From assembly GCF_018070025.1 (NCBI RefSeq), contig NZ_JAGPYQ010000001.1, positions 4,154,001 through 4,218,000 of the forward strand: DNA of 64,000 nucleotides, in the 5' to 3' direction. Shown in pieces: positions 22,655-31,400 of the stretch (its first letter is position 1; every line of letters starts with the position of its first letter). The translations under genes were made by a program, and so were the position numbers. A model generated the notes under the pieces. It did no database searches. It was not told where the DNA came from and saw nothing but the letters and a program-made list of their open reading frames with translations. The DNA comes from Streptomyces liliiviolaceus. GTDB taxonomy: Bacteria; Actinomycetota; Actinomycetes; Streptomycetales; Streptomycetaceae.

Positions 22655-22785
22655 TTGTCAGTGGCGACTGTCACGTTTCATCAATGAGTCCACATGTCGG
22701 ACATCTTGTCGGTTTGTACGAAGGATGGGCCCGGGTGGGGGCCCGGACCGGGACTCGGCCCGTTGTCAGTGGCGGGTGCCACTCT
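22655..22785 (+). promoter_or_regulatory. Two PafBC/RecA-NDp-like promoter motifs
   Basis: TTGTCAGTGGCG occurs at 22655-22666 and 22763-22774. Each TTGTCAGTG is followed after 8 bases by CACGTT or CACTCT, close to the TAnnnT of the actinobacterial RecA-independent damage promoter. The second site ends 7 bases before the methyltransferase ATG, so that start would be almost leaderless. Confidence 0.4.
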
Positions 22786-22791
22786 GGGTGC

Positions 22792-23406
22792 ATGACGGGT
22801 GACAGTGCTGGTGGAGAGCGGTCCGGCGTCGACTGGGACGTGGAGGCCGACACCTTCGACGACGAGCCGGACCACGGACTGCGGGACCCCACCGTGCGCG
22901 AGGCATGGGCGGCCAGACTGCGCGGCTGGCTGCCCCGCAGCCCCTCGGACGTGCTCGATCTGGGCTGCGGCACGGGCAGCCTGTCGCTCCTCGCGTCCGA
23001 GGCGCGGCACCGGGTCACCGGCGTCGACCTCTCGCCCCGCATGGTCGGGCTGGCCCGCGCCAAACTGGCCGGACGCGACGCCGCGTTCCTGGTCGGTGAC
23101 GCGGCGGCCCCGCCCGTCGGGGAGCAGCGGTTCGACGTCGTCCTCGTCCGCCATGTGCTGTGGACACTGCCCGAGCCCGGCCGCGTCCTGCGGCACTGGC
23201 GCGGGCTGCTGCGCCCCGGCGGGCGGCTCGTCCTCGTCGAGGGCGTCTGGGGGACGGTGAGCCCGGTCGGCATACCCGCCGACCGGCTGACGGCTCTGCT
23301 CGCGCCCCTCGCCGAGGACGTGCGCGTGGAACGCCTGTCGGACGACTCCCTGCTGTGGGGCCGGGAGGTGGGGGACGAGCGGTACGCGGTGATCGCCGTG
23401 CCGTGA
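22792..23406 (+). CDS. Class I SAM-dependent methyltransferase
   Basis: 204 residues from ATG 22792. SAM-binding motif I is VLDLGCGTGSLSLLA (about 54-68), motif II VTGVDLSPRMV, motif III FLVGDAAAPPV, and post-III LLRPGGRLVLVEGVWG (Methyltransf_11 type). The N-terminus WDVEADTFDDEPDHGL resembles small-molecule methyltransferases. The substrate is unknown. Confidence 0.88.
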   Translation: MTGDSAGGERSGVDWDVEADTFDDEPDHGLRDPTVREAWAARLRGWLPRSPSDVLDLGCGTGSLSLLASEARHRVTGVDLSPRMVGLARAKLAGRDAAFLVGDAAAPPVGEQRFDVVLVRHVLWTLPEPGRVLRHWRGLLRPGGRLVLVEGVWGTVSPVGIPADRLTALLAPLAEDVRVERLSDDSLLWGREVGDERYAVIAVP

Positions 23407-23437
23407 GACGCCGGGGGAGGGCTACCTGGCTGCGGGG

Positions 23438-23959
23438 CTAGGCCAGCAGTGCCTCGAAGTCGCCTTCGCGGGCGCGGAGTTCGAGTTCGTCCAGGGCCGC
23501 CCGGGCTGCGGACGCGGCCCGCGGATCGGTGGTCTCCAGGCCGCTCGCCGCGAACTCGTCCTCGTCGAGGCGCAGTACGGTCCCGCCGTCGGCGGAGCGC
23601 CACAGGTCCAGGTCGAGATCCTCGCAGACCACCTCGCCCGGGGTGGCGTCGGCCGTGGTGACCTCGGCCGGGCGGGCGATGTCGCAGTACCAGCCCTTGA
23701 GCGTGCCCTCGGCGTTCCGGACCTCCTTCACGGCGTACCAGCGGTCGCGCCAGTAGTGCTCGGTGAAGACGTCGCCCGGCTCGAAGCGTACGAAGCCGAA
23801 GTCGCGGACGCCCGCTCCCGCCCAGGCCGCGCGGACGACGACGTGCGTCCCGTCGTCGTGGAGCAGGTCGGCCGGGTACCGGATCTTCGTACGGCCGGCC
23901 TTGACCAGGACGATGTCCACGGCCTTCCGGAGTGAGGGATCAGCCGAGTTCGCGGACAT
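23438..23959 (-). CDS. DUF402 domain protein
   Basis: 173 residues from ATG 23959 (GGAGG 6 bases upstream). The DUF402 beta-barrel region includes FTEHYWRDRWYAVKEVRNAEGTLKGWYCDIARP and the acidic EDLDLDLWRSADGG metal site. Family members such as FomD and Ntdp hydrolyse nucleotide phosphates; activity here is only inferred. Its start overlaps the end of the upstream GNAT gene by 20 bases, so the two form an operon. Confidence 0.85.
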   Translation of the reverse strand: MSANSADPSLRKAVDIVLVKAGRTKIRYPADLLHDDGTHVVVRAAWAGAGVRDFGFVRFEPGDVFTEHYWRDRWYAVKEVRNAEGTLKGWYCDIARPAEVTTADATPGEVVCEDLDLDLWRSADGGTVLRLDEDEFAASGLETTDPRAASAARAALDELELRAREGDFEALLA

Positions 23960-24869
23960 GCTGCACCTCCGTGGCGCAGATCTCGTAGCCGAACCACTTG
24001 TTGATCGCGAGCATCGGGCCGTTGCCCGAGTCGTTGCCCGTGAACGCCTCCGTGAAGCCGGCGGCGCGGGCGCGGTGCAGGGAGTCGGCCTTGGCGAGTT
24101 TGGCCAGGCCCCGTCCGCGGTGGGCGCGGGCCGTGCCGGTCATCACCGTGCCGTACCGGGTGCCGCCGTCGGTGCGGGCGGCGCTGAACGCGGCGGGCCG
24201 GCCGTCGACGACCGCGACCGAGGTCAGCTCCTGGCTGAGGAGGGGGTGGTGCCAGGTCTCCTTCAGCCACGCCTCGTAGTCGGTGAACTCGTGGGCGATG
24301 TCGCTCGGTTCGTCCGCGAGCGTCTCCGCGTCCAGTTCGAACAGGGGGCGCGGGTCGTCGGCGAAGTCCGCGGCCGTGCGCAGCTCCACGCCCGCGGGCG
24401 CCTCCGGGCGCGGCGGCAGCGGGCTGTTCGCCAGGTCGAGACGGAGGAAGTGCGCGGAGCGGCTCGCGCGGTAGCCGCGCCGCTCGGCGAAGGACCGGTT
24501 CGCGGGCTCGTCGAGGACCCAGGCGAAGAGCTTGTTCGCGGACACCTCGGCGAGATGCTCCTCCGCTGTCCGTACGAGCAGCGCGCCCGCGCCGCGGCCA
24601 CGGCGCTCCGGGTGCACGTACACGTTCAGATAGCCCTGGCCCGGCTGCGGGCTGTCGTACACGACGCCCGTGTTGGCCGTGCCGATGAGTTCGCCGTCCT
24701 CCTCGGCGACCAGCGGCCGGAAATGCGCGTCGGGGTGAGCGTGTGTGACGTCGTGGAGGACGGACTCCGGGGTGGAGAGCATGTAGGGGAGGGCCAGACG
24801 CCGGATGTGCGAGAAGCCTTCGGCGTCCTCGGCATCCTCGGTGCGGAGGTCGCGGACGATCACAGTCAT
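23940..24869 (-). CDS. Tandem GNAT N-acetyltransferase
   Basis: 309 residues with two GNAT folds. The first has VYVHPERRGRGAGALLVRTAEEHL (about 83-106) and the second TGTARAHRGRGLAKLAKADSL (about 245-265). Duplicated GNATs of this layout resemble mycothiol synthase in fold, but the sequence is not MshD. The 3' end overlaps the DUF402 gene. Substrate unknown. Confidence 0.85.
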   Translation of the reverse strand: MTVIVRDLRTEDAEDAEGFSHIRRLALPYMLSTPESVLHDVTHAHPDAHFRPLVAEEDGELIGTANTGVVYDSPQPGQGYLNVYVHPERRGRGAGALLVRTAEEHLAEVSANKLFAWVLDEPANRSFAERRGYRASRSAHFLRLDLANSPLPPRPEAPAGVELRTAADFADDPRPLFELDAETLADEPSDIAHEFTDYEAWLKETWHHPLLSQELTSVAVVDGRPAAFSAARTDGGTRYGTVMTGTARAHRGRGLAKLAKADSLHRARAAGFTEAFTGNDSGNGPMLAINKWFGYEICATEVQHVRELG

Positions 24870-24940
24870 GGAATCGCACGCTACGCGCGGGGTGCGGCAG
24901 GCCGCCTCTCATTTTCCGGCGGGTGCGGGACAATCACGGG

Positions 24941-25321
24941 GTGACACTGAAGATCGACATCGATGACGGTACGGGGGTCGCGCCCTACGAGCAGGTGCGC
25001 GCCCAGATCTCCGAGCAGGCGAGGGCCGGGGCGCTGCCGGTGGGGTACCGGCTGCCCACGGTGCGGGGGCTGGCGGAGGAGCTCGGTCTCGCCGCCAACA
25101 CGGTCGCCAAGGCGTACCGGGCGCTTGAGGCCGACGGGGTCATCGAGACGCGGGGGCGCAACGGCACGCTCGTCGCCGCCGCGGGCTCGGCGGCCGACCG
25201 TACGGCCGCGTCCGACGCGCAGGCCTACGCCGAGCGCGTACGGCGGCTCGGGCTGTCGGAGGCCGCGGCCCTCGCCGCGGTACGGGATGCGCTGCGCGCG
25301 GCTTACGGGGAGTCCGGCTGA
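24941..25321 (+). CDS. Short GntR-family (YtrA-type) regulator
   Basis: 126 residues from GTG 24941. GntR winged helix at about 10-75 (PYEQVRAQISEQARAGALPVGYRLPTVRGLAEELGLAANTVAKAYRALEADGVIETRG) and a short helical C-terminus for dimerisation, as in the YtrA group. No Shine-Dalgarno is seen; GACAAT ends 6 bases before the start and could be the -10 of a leaderless transcript. An in-frame GTG at 24923 is the alternative. Confidence 0.82.
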   Translation: MTLKIDIDDGTGVAPYEQVRAQISEQARAGALPVGYRLPTVRGLAEELGLAANTVAKAYRALEADGVIETRGRNGTLVAAAGSAADRTAASDAQAYAERVRRLGLSEAAALAAVRDALRAAYGESG

Positions 25322-25530
25322 CGGGTGGGGCGCGGCCGTCGCCCCACCGCCCTGCCCGGCCACCCCGGCCGACCGCCGCGGTCGGGTCCCGGGCGGCGGC
25401 CGGTGGTCGTGGCCTGCGCGGAGTGGGCGGGGGTGGGTTCGGCACCGCCGGGGTGCGTCGCGGTGGTTGCTCGCCGGCGCGGCGGAGTTGAGCGGCGGGG
25501 AGTGAGCGGTGCTGGTGGGTGGCAGGTTGG

Positions 25531-26625
25531 TCAGAGGTACAAGCCTGCCTCCGTGTCGGCCCGTTGGTCCGGGACCGAGGTCGGGGTCGTGCCTCTGCGT
25601 AGGGCGTACAGCTCCGCCAGGGTTGCGCCGTCGCGGCCCACGCCCTCGTCCGTGCCCAGCCAGGCCGTGGACTCCCGGCGGGTCAGCGGGCCCACCTCGA
25701 TGCGCGCGAGGCAGCGGCCGGGGCGGACCACCGCGGGGTGCAGGCGCTCCAGGTCCTCGTTGGTCGTGACGCCCACCAGGACGTTGCGGCCCTGGCCCAG
25801 CAGTCCGTCCGTGAGGTTGAGCAGCCGCGACAGCGCCTGACCCGCCGTGTGCTTGGCCTCGCCGCGGATCAGTTCGTCGCAGTCCTCAAGGAGGAGCAGC
25901 CGCCAGCGCCCCTTCCCCGAGCCGTCCTCCTCGCCGATGGCGATGTCCATCAGATAGCCGACGTCGGAGAACAGCCGTTCCGGGTCCAGGACGCAGTCCA
26001 CCTGGCACCAGTCCCGCCACGAACGCGCCAGCGTGCGCAGCGCCGAGGTCTTGCCCGTGCCCGGTGGACCGTGCAGCAACAGCAGCCGGCCCGCGATGTC
26101 CTCGGGCGTGGTCTTCATCAGGCCGTCCATGGCGTCCGCCACCGGCGCCGTGTAGTTGCCGCGCACCTCTTCCCACGTACCCGCCGAGATCTGCCGGGTC
26201 GTGCGGTGCGGGCCGCGCCGCGGGGACACGTACCAGAACCCCATGGTCACGTTCTCTGGTTGCGGTTCGGGCTCGTCGGCCGCGCCGTCCGTGGCCTGGC
26301 CGAGGACCTTCTCGGCGAGCTCCTCGCTGGTCGCGGTGACCGTCACGTCGGCGCCGCGGTTCCAGCGCGACACGAGCAGCGTCCAGCCGTCGCCCTCCGC
26401 GAGCGTCGCGCTGCGGTCGTCGTCGCGGGCGGACCGCAACACCCGCGCGCCCGGCGGGAGAAGGGAGACCCCGGACCGTACGCGGTCGATGTTCGCCGAG
26501 TGCGAGTGCGGCTGCTCGCCCGTCGCGAAGCGGCCGAGGAACAGCGCGTCGACGACGTCCGACGGTGAGTCGCTGTCGTCGACGTTGAGCCGGATCGGCA
26601 GAGCGTCGTGCGGGTTGGCAGACAT
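25531..26625 (-). CDS. AAA-family ATPase (DUF5925-type)
   Basis: 364 residues from ATG 26625. The N-terminal domain (about 1-160) is specific to actinobacteria; the AAA core has Walker A LLHGPPGTGKTSALRTL (about 175-191), Walker B WRLLLLEDCDEL, sensor 1 VLVGVTTNEDLERLHPAVVRPGRC with an arginine finger. It resembles FtsH/p97-type modules without a protease. Function unknown. No partner gene is adjacent; 25322-25530 downstream contains nothing recognisable. Confidence 0.85.
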   Translation of the reverse strand: MSANPHDALPIRLNVDDSDSPSDVVDALFLGRFATGEQPHSHSANIDRVRSGVSLLPPGARVLRSARDDDRSATLAEGDGWTLLVSRWNRGADVTVTATSEELAEKVLGQATDGAADEPEPQPENVTMGFWYVSPRRGPHRTTRQISAGTWEEVRGNYTAPVADAMDGLMKTTPEDIAGRLLLLHGPPGTGKTSALRTLARSWRDWCQVDCVLDPERLFSDVGYLMDIAIGEEDGSGKGRWRLLLLEDCDELIRGEAKHTAGQALSRLLNLTDGLLGQGRNVLVGVTTNEDLERLHPAVVRPGRCLARIEVGPLTRRESTAWLGTDEGVGRDGATLAELYALRRGTTPTSVPDQRADTEAGLYL

Positions 26626-26801
26626 GCCGACATGATCCGTCACACGGACGCCCCGTGCATCCGGTTTCCGCGTTGCGTCCACGGGCGTCCTCGGCGGGGC
26701 CCACGGGTCCCTGCCGGCCTGCCCGGGCGCTGTCCTGTTACAGGGCTGTGGTGTTCCGGAAGCTGTTCCGCCGCTGACGCGCGCGGTTACTGTTGTCCTT
26801 G

Positions 26802-28232
26802 ATGGCACGTCATGGGTGGAATTCGGGGGCTCGGCGGTGGCGCTTCACCGCTCTGCTCGGCGTGGGTGTGGCCGCTGTGGCCCTGGTCCTGACCCTGATC
26901 CACACGCTGCCCGGAAGCGCCGGGAGTGAGGCGGGCACGACCCGCGACGGCGACAAGGTGCACGGCACGCCGTCCGTCCCCCCGGCGCCGAAGCCGGAAG
27001 TGGGCTGGGGGTTCACCCACACCCAGTACAGCGCCGACGAGGGCAGCGTGGCCGCCACGAAGCGCGTGGCGGAGCGCCTCGGAGAGCAGTCCCCGCCGCA
27101 GATCCAGCACATCATGGGCTGGGGCGCGGACAACCCCGAGCCGGTGAAGGGGCGTTACGACTTCGAGGCGATGGACCGCCGGATCGACTTCGTCCGCGAG
27201 ACGGGCGGCACGCCGGTCGTCACGCTGTGCTGCGCGCCGGACTGGATGAAGGGCGGCAAGCCCGGCGCCGACCGGACCGACTGGAGCCAGGCGGCCCTGG
27301 AGACGGCTCCGGACCGCGCCCACTACAAGGACTACGCGGCACTCGCCGCGACCGTCGCCAGGCGTTATCCGGACGTACGCCACTTCATCGTGTGGAACGA
27401 GTTCAAGGGTTTCTGGAACGACTCCGCCGCCCGCTGGGACTACGAGGGCTACACGCAGTTGTACAACCTCGTCTACAAGGCGCTGAAGAAGGTCGACGAG
27501 GACATCGAGGTCGGCGGGCCGTATCTGGTGATGGACAGTCTCGACCCCCGCCAGAAGGAGGACGCCTCGCCCACGGTGAGGGGCAGTTGGGGCGCGCTGG
27601 ACCAACGGGTCCTCGATGCCTTCGACTACTGGAACAAGCACAAGGCGGGCGCGGATTTCGTCGTCGTCGACGGATCCAGTTACACCAGGGACGACGAGCT
27701 GCTGCCGGACGAGTTTGCGGCCACCGAGAAGTTCACGGCCGTGAGCCGGTGGGTCCGCTCGCGGACCGGCGACCTGCCGCTGTGGTGGGCCGAGTACTAC
27801 GTGGAGCCCGCGGACGCCGACGACGTACGGGACGGGTGGTCCGAGTCGCACCGGGTCGCCGTGCACGCCGCCGCGTTGATCGCCATGGTGCGGGGCGGGG
27901 CCACGTCCGGCTTCTACTGGAATCCGGAGACGGAGAAGGGGGGCGGGGGCGGGGACGGGTGTGCGGGGTGTCTGTGGACGCCCACGGATCGCTCCTCGGG
28001 GGGCAAGCCGTTGCCGATGCTCGGCCTTCTCTCCCGGTTCGGGGCGGAGTTCCCTCCCGGGACGGAGTACGAGTCGGTGGCCGTCGCGGCGGACGATCGG
28101 GCCAATGTGCGGGTGCTGGCGTCCGAGCGGGTTGTTCTCGTCGTGAACACGTTGGGGCGCACGATCAGTGCGCAGGTTGATGGGCGGCGGTTCGACATGG
28201 GGGCGTATGAAGTGAAGTGGGTTCGCCGGTAG
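26802..28232 (+). CDS. GH39-family glycoside hydrolase, PslG-like, membrane-anchored or secreted
   Basis: 476 residues from ATG 26802. Residues about 15-38 form a signal anchor (FTALLGVGVAAVALVLTLIHTL). A TIM-barrel follows with the acid/base Glu in FIVWNEFKGFWN and the nucleophile Glu in PLWWAEYYVEP. GH39 includes xylosidases, but PslG-type endoglycosidases sit in exopolysaccharide clusters as this one does. Trimming or release of the polymer made by the convergent operon is the inferred role. TACTGT about 10 bases upstream suggests a leaderless transcript. Confidence 0.85.
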   Translation: MARHGWNSGARRWRFTALLGVGVAAVALVLTLIHTLPGSAGSEAGTTRDGDKVHGTPSVPPAPKPEVGWGFTHTQYSADEGSVAATKRVAERLGEQSPPQIQHIMGWGADNPEPVKGRYDFEAMDRRIDFVRETGGTPVVTLCCAPDWMKGGKPGADRTDWSQAALETAPDRAHYKDYAALAATVARRYPDVRHFIVWNEFKGFWNDSAARWDYEGYTQLYNLVYKALKKVDEDIEVGGPYLVMDSLDPRQKEDASPTVRGSWGALDQRVLDAFDYWNKHKAGADFVVVDGSSYTRDDELLPDEFAATEKFTAVSRWVRSRTGDLPLWWAEYYVEPADADDVRDGWSESHRVAVHAAALIAMVRGGATSGFYWNPETEKGGGGGDGCAGCLWTPTDRSSGGKPLPMLGLLSRFGAEFPPGTEYESVAVAADDRANVRVLASERVVLVVNTLGRTISAQVDGRRFDMGAYEVKWVRR

Positions 28233-28284
28233 GGGGTGGGGCGCGGCGGGTCGTGTGTCGGCTGCGGGCCGGTGGGGGCTTGTC

Positions 28285-28407
28285 GCGCAGTTCCCCGCGC
28301 CCCTAAAGGCGAAAGGATTGCGCAGTTCCCCGCGCCCCTAAAGACAAAAGATTGCGCCGTTCCTCGCGCCCCTAAGGACAAAAGATTGCGCCGTTCCCCG
28401 CGCCCCC
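28285..28407 (+). repeat. Tandem array of four GC repeats (copy 3)
   Basis: Units start at 28285, 28320, 28354 and 28388, period 34-35 bases. They read GCGCAGTTCCCCGCGCCCCT, identical, GCGCCGTTCCTCGCGCCCCT and GCGCCGTTCCCCGCGCCCCC, separated by AAAGACAAAAGATT-like spacers. The array lies between the convergent GH39 and flippase-fusion genes and is not a CRISPR. Confidence 0.85.
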
Positions 28408-28416
28408 AACGGCGGT

Positions 28417-31400
28417 TCAGGCCATCGTCAGGAATCTCTGGATCAAGGACGCCAGCAGCAGGGCCAGTAGGGGCAGCGAGAACCAGAACGTCGCCTGCAG
28501 CCACAGGTGCTGGCGCACGCTCGGGCGCGCAGCCACCCGTACGACCTCCCGCGTCGCGAGCAGCGCGATCAGTGCCACCGCCGCGAGCGCCCCCACCACC
28601 GACCAGGGCGTCCAGGTCACCTGCGGACCGATCGGGCCGGGGTCGGCCTTGGCGACCTTGCCGCTCGGCTGCTGCCGCAGGGCGTACAGGGACACGTCCT
28701 CGTTCACGAAGACCTTGCGCAGTTCCTGCCGCGCGTCGAGGTTGCGGATGAGCCGGTACTCGTACGTCTTCGAGTAGCCGATGTCCAGTTGCAGATAGGT
28801 CACCTGACTGCGGTTGATCATGAGGTACGAGTTCGGGCCCGCGTCCTTGAGCGACTTGACCAGGCTCGACACCAGCACGGGGTCGGCGGGCGCGAGCGTC
28901 GGTACGTAGTTGACCTTCTCCATGTCCCGGGTGCCCCACGGCATCGCGGGCGTCACGTTGTTGACCGTGTCGTTGCTCAGCCACAGCACCCGTGTCGTGG
29001 GTTTGTCGTGGGCGTACACGTACTCCATCGCGGCGACCTCGCCCGGCCTGATCCGCTCGAACGGCTCGTTGCCCCAGCGGGCCACCAGGAAGCCGCCCAT
29101 CAGGACGAGGCCCGCCATCAGCGCGGCGAGCGGTGCGAGGCTCACCCGGTCCTTGTCCCGTTCGTCCGCGGTGACGCCCGTGCGCGGGAAGAGCGCGAGG
29201 CCGGCGAGCAGGGCCGCTCCCGGCAGAGCGAACATGAAGACGCGCAGCGCCATCTCGCCGCCGTACGACTGCAGGCCGAAGCCGAGGAACGGGACGAAGG
29301 TGAGGACGAGCAGCGACCGTTCGCGGTACTTGTGGTCGCGTCGGCGCCACCAGCCCCAGCAGGCCAGCGCAAGCACACCGCCGGCCAGCGCCACGCGCGC
29401 GTAGAGGACGAGTTTGTGGGACGAACTGCCCTCGCCGATACGGCCGGAGACCGAGGACGAGACGTTGTCGCCGACTCCGCCGACGCCGCCGAACAGTTCG
29501 CCGAAGTGCCCCGACCAGTACGGCTCGGCGAGGAAGCCGATCCATACGCTGACCACGACGGCGAACAGGATCGGCAGGCCCCGCAGTTCGCAGCGGCCGA
29601 CCAGGACGAGGACCGCGAGGACGCCCAGCATCACGAACGGCGTCAGCTGATGGGCCGGCACGGTCGCCATGAACAGACCGATCAGCACCACGAGCAGCAC
29701 GGCGCGTTCGCGCCGGCCGGTCGGCTCGACCTCCAGCTCGCCGGGCCGCATCCTCGTCCACAGCACCCGTGGTGCCCGGAACCACACCAGGAGGATCGCC
29801 ACGAAGACTAGGTAGAGGAGGTAGGTGAAGCCCTGCGGGGAGAAGTAGTCCTGGCCCACCCAGCCGCTGAGCACGAAGATCCAGATGCCGGTCCACTGGG
29901 CGCGCCAGCTCGCCCGCATATGGCGTACGAGCAGGAACAGCGGTGCCAGGTAAAGGAGTTGCATGGCTGTCGGCCACCAGCGGATGACCTCGGTCAGGTC
30001 GTCGACCCCGCACGCCTTGGAGAGGAACGCGGCCGCCGCGAAGAAGCCCGGCCAGCTCCAGCGGGCGTCCAGATCGGGCACGGCCGAGCCGGTCCGGTCG
30101 ATGTAGTCGATGAAGCCGAGGTGCTGCCACGCCGTGGCGAACCGCGGCTCGGTCTCGATCACGGCGGGCAGCGCGTGCAGCGACACCACGGTGGCCAGCA
30201 GGGTGACCATGAGCAGCGCCTTGTGCTCGCGCCCCAGCCACAGCAGCGAGGCGAACACCAGGACCAGCAGTCCGGCCCCGACCAGGGTCGCCGTGGGCAG
30301 GACGGAGATCAGGCCGAGCCCGCCCATCCGGTCCAGATCGCGCTCCCCGAGCTCGGACGCCGGCACCCAGTACAGGACGAGCGCGGCCGTCAGCAGAGAG
30401 CCGAGCAGCACCCCGAGCCGGGTCGGCCGCAGCCGCTGCCACCCGACGACTGGCGGCTCCGGCGGTTCGGGCCCGTCCGCCTCCCGTACGGCTCCGGACG
30501 CGCCGCCCGTGCCGGACGCGAGCGCGCCGCGTACGCCCTCCGGTTCCTCGGGAACGCCGCCGACCGGTGGGTCGAAGGGGGCGTCCACCTCGATCTCGGA
30601 CGGGCTGAGGGAGGTCTCCGAGCCCGGTTCCCGCCGCTCGACGGGCAGCCCCAGATCCAGCCGCGAGGAGGGGAGTCGTGGCGGGGGAGTCTGCGGAGTG
30701 CGCAGCGCCCAGGTCGGCCGGTGGTCCGGCCGGGGCCCCGAGGGGCGGCCCGGCCGGTCGACCGCGGGTGTTCCGGCGGGCGGTGTCCCGGGGCCGGGCC
30801 GTACGTCCGGCCGTCGCTCCAGGTGGTCGAAGTCGAGCTGGACGCCGAGCGCCAGCGTGTCCGTGTCCAGGCGCTGCGCCCAGGCCGGACCGCGCCCCTT
30901 CCGCGGCTCGACCTTCCTGGGCCCGTCCTTCCCCGGGCCGTCCGTCCTCGGCCCGTCCTGCTCCGGCCCTCGCACCTTCCCGGCGCCCAGGTCCGCCAGG
31001 TCCCCGTCGGACGCCGCGTCCCCGGCGGCTTCCCCGGGCTGCGCGGTCATGACGATCCGGTACAGCCGGGGAGCGGCGAGCAGCACGATCACCGCGAGGC
31101 TGGAGATCTCCGCGACGCCCGCGCCGGTCAGTCCCATGCGGGGCAGCAGGATCACCGTGAGGCCGAGGACCAGTACGCACAACAGGCCCTGCAGCCAAGC
31201 GAGTCCGGCGGTGCGGCTCTGGGCGCGCAGCACCGCGAAGTACGTCTCCATGACGACCCGCAGCACCGCGCCGACCGCGAACCAGCGCAGCAGCGGCGTC
31301 GCCGCGTCCGCGTATCCCTGGCCGAACACACCGAGGATCCAGGGCGCCCCGAAGAACAGCACCCCGGCCACCGGCAGCATGATCCGTGCCATCCGGCGCA

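Noticed and set aside
28285-28407. Four regularly spaced repeats resembling a CRISPR array
   Set aside because: The spacers are 14-15 bases and nearly identical to each other, no cas genes are present, and the unit occurs singly at other gene ends.
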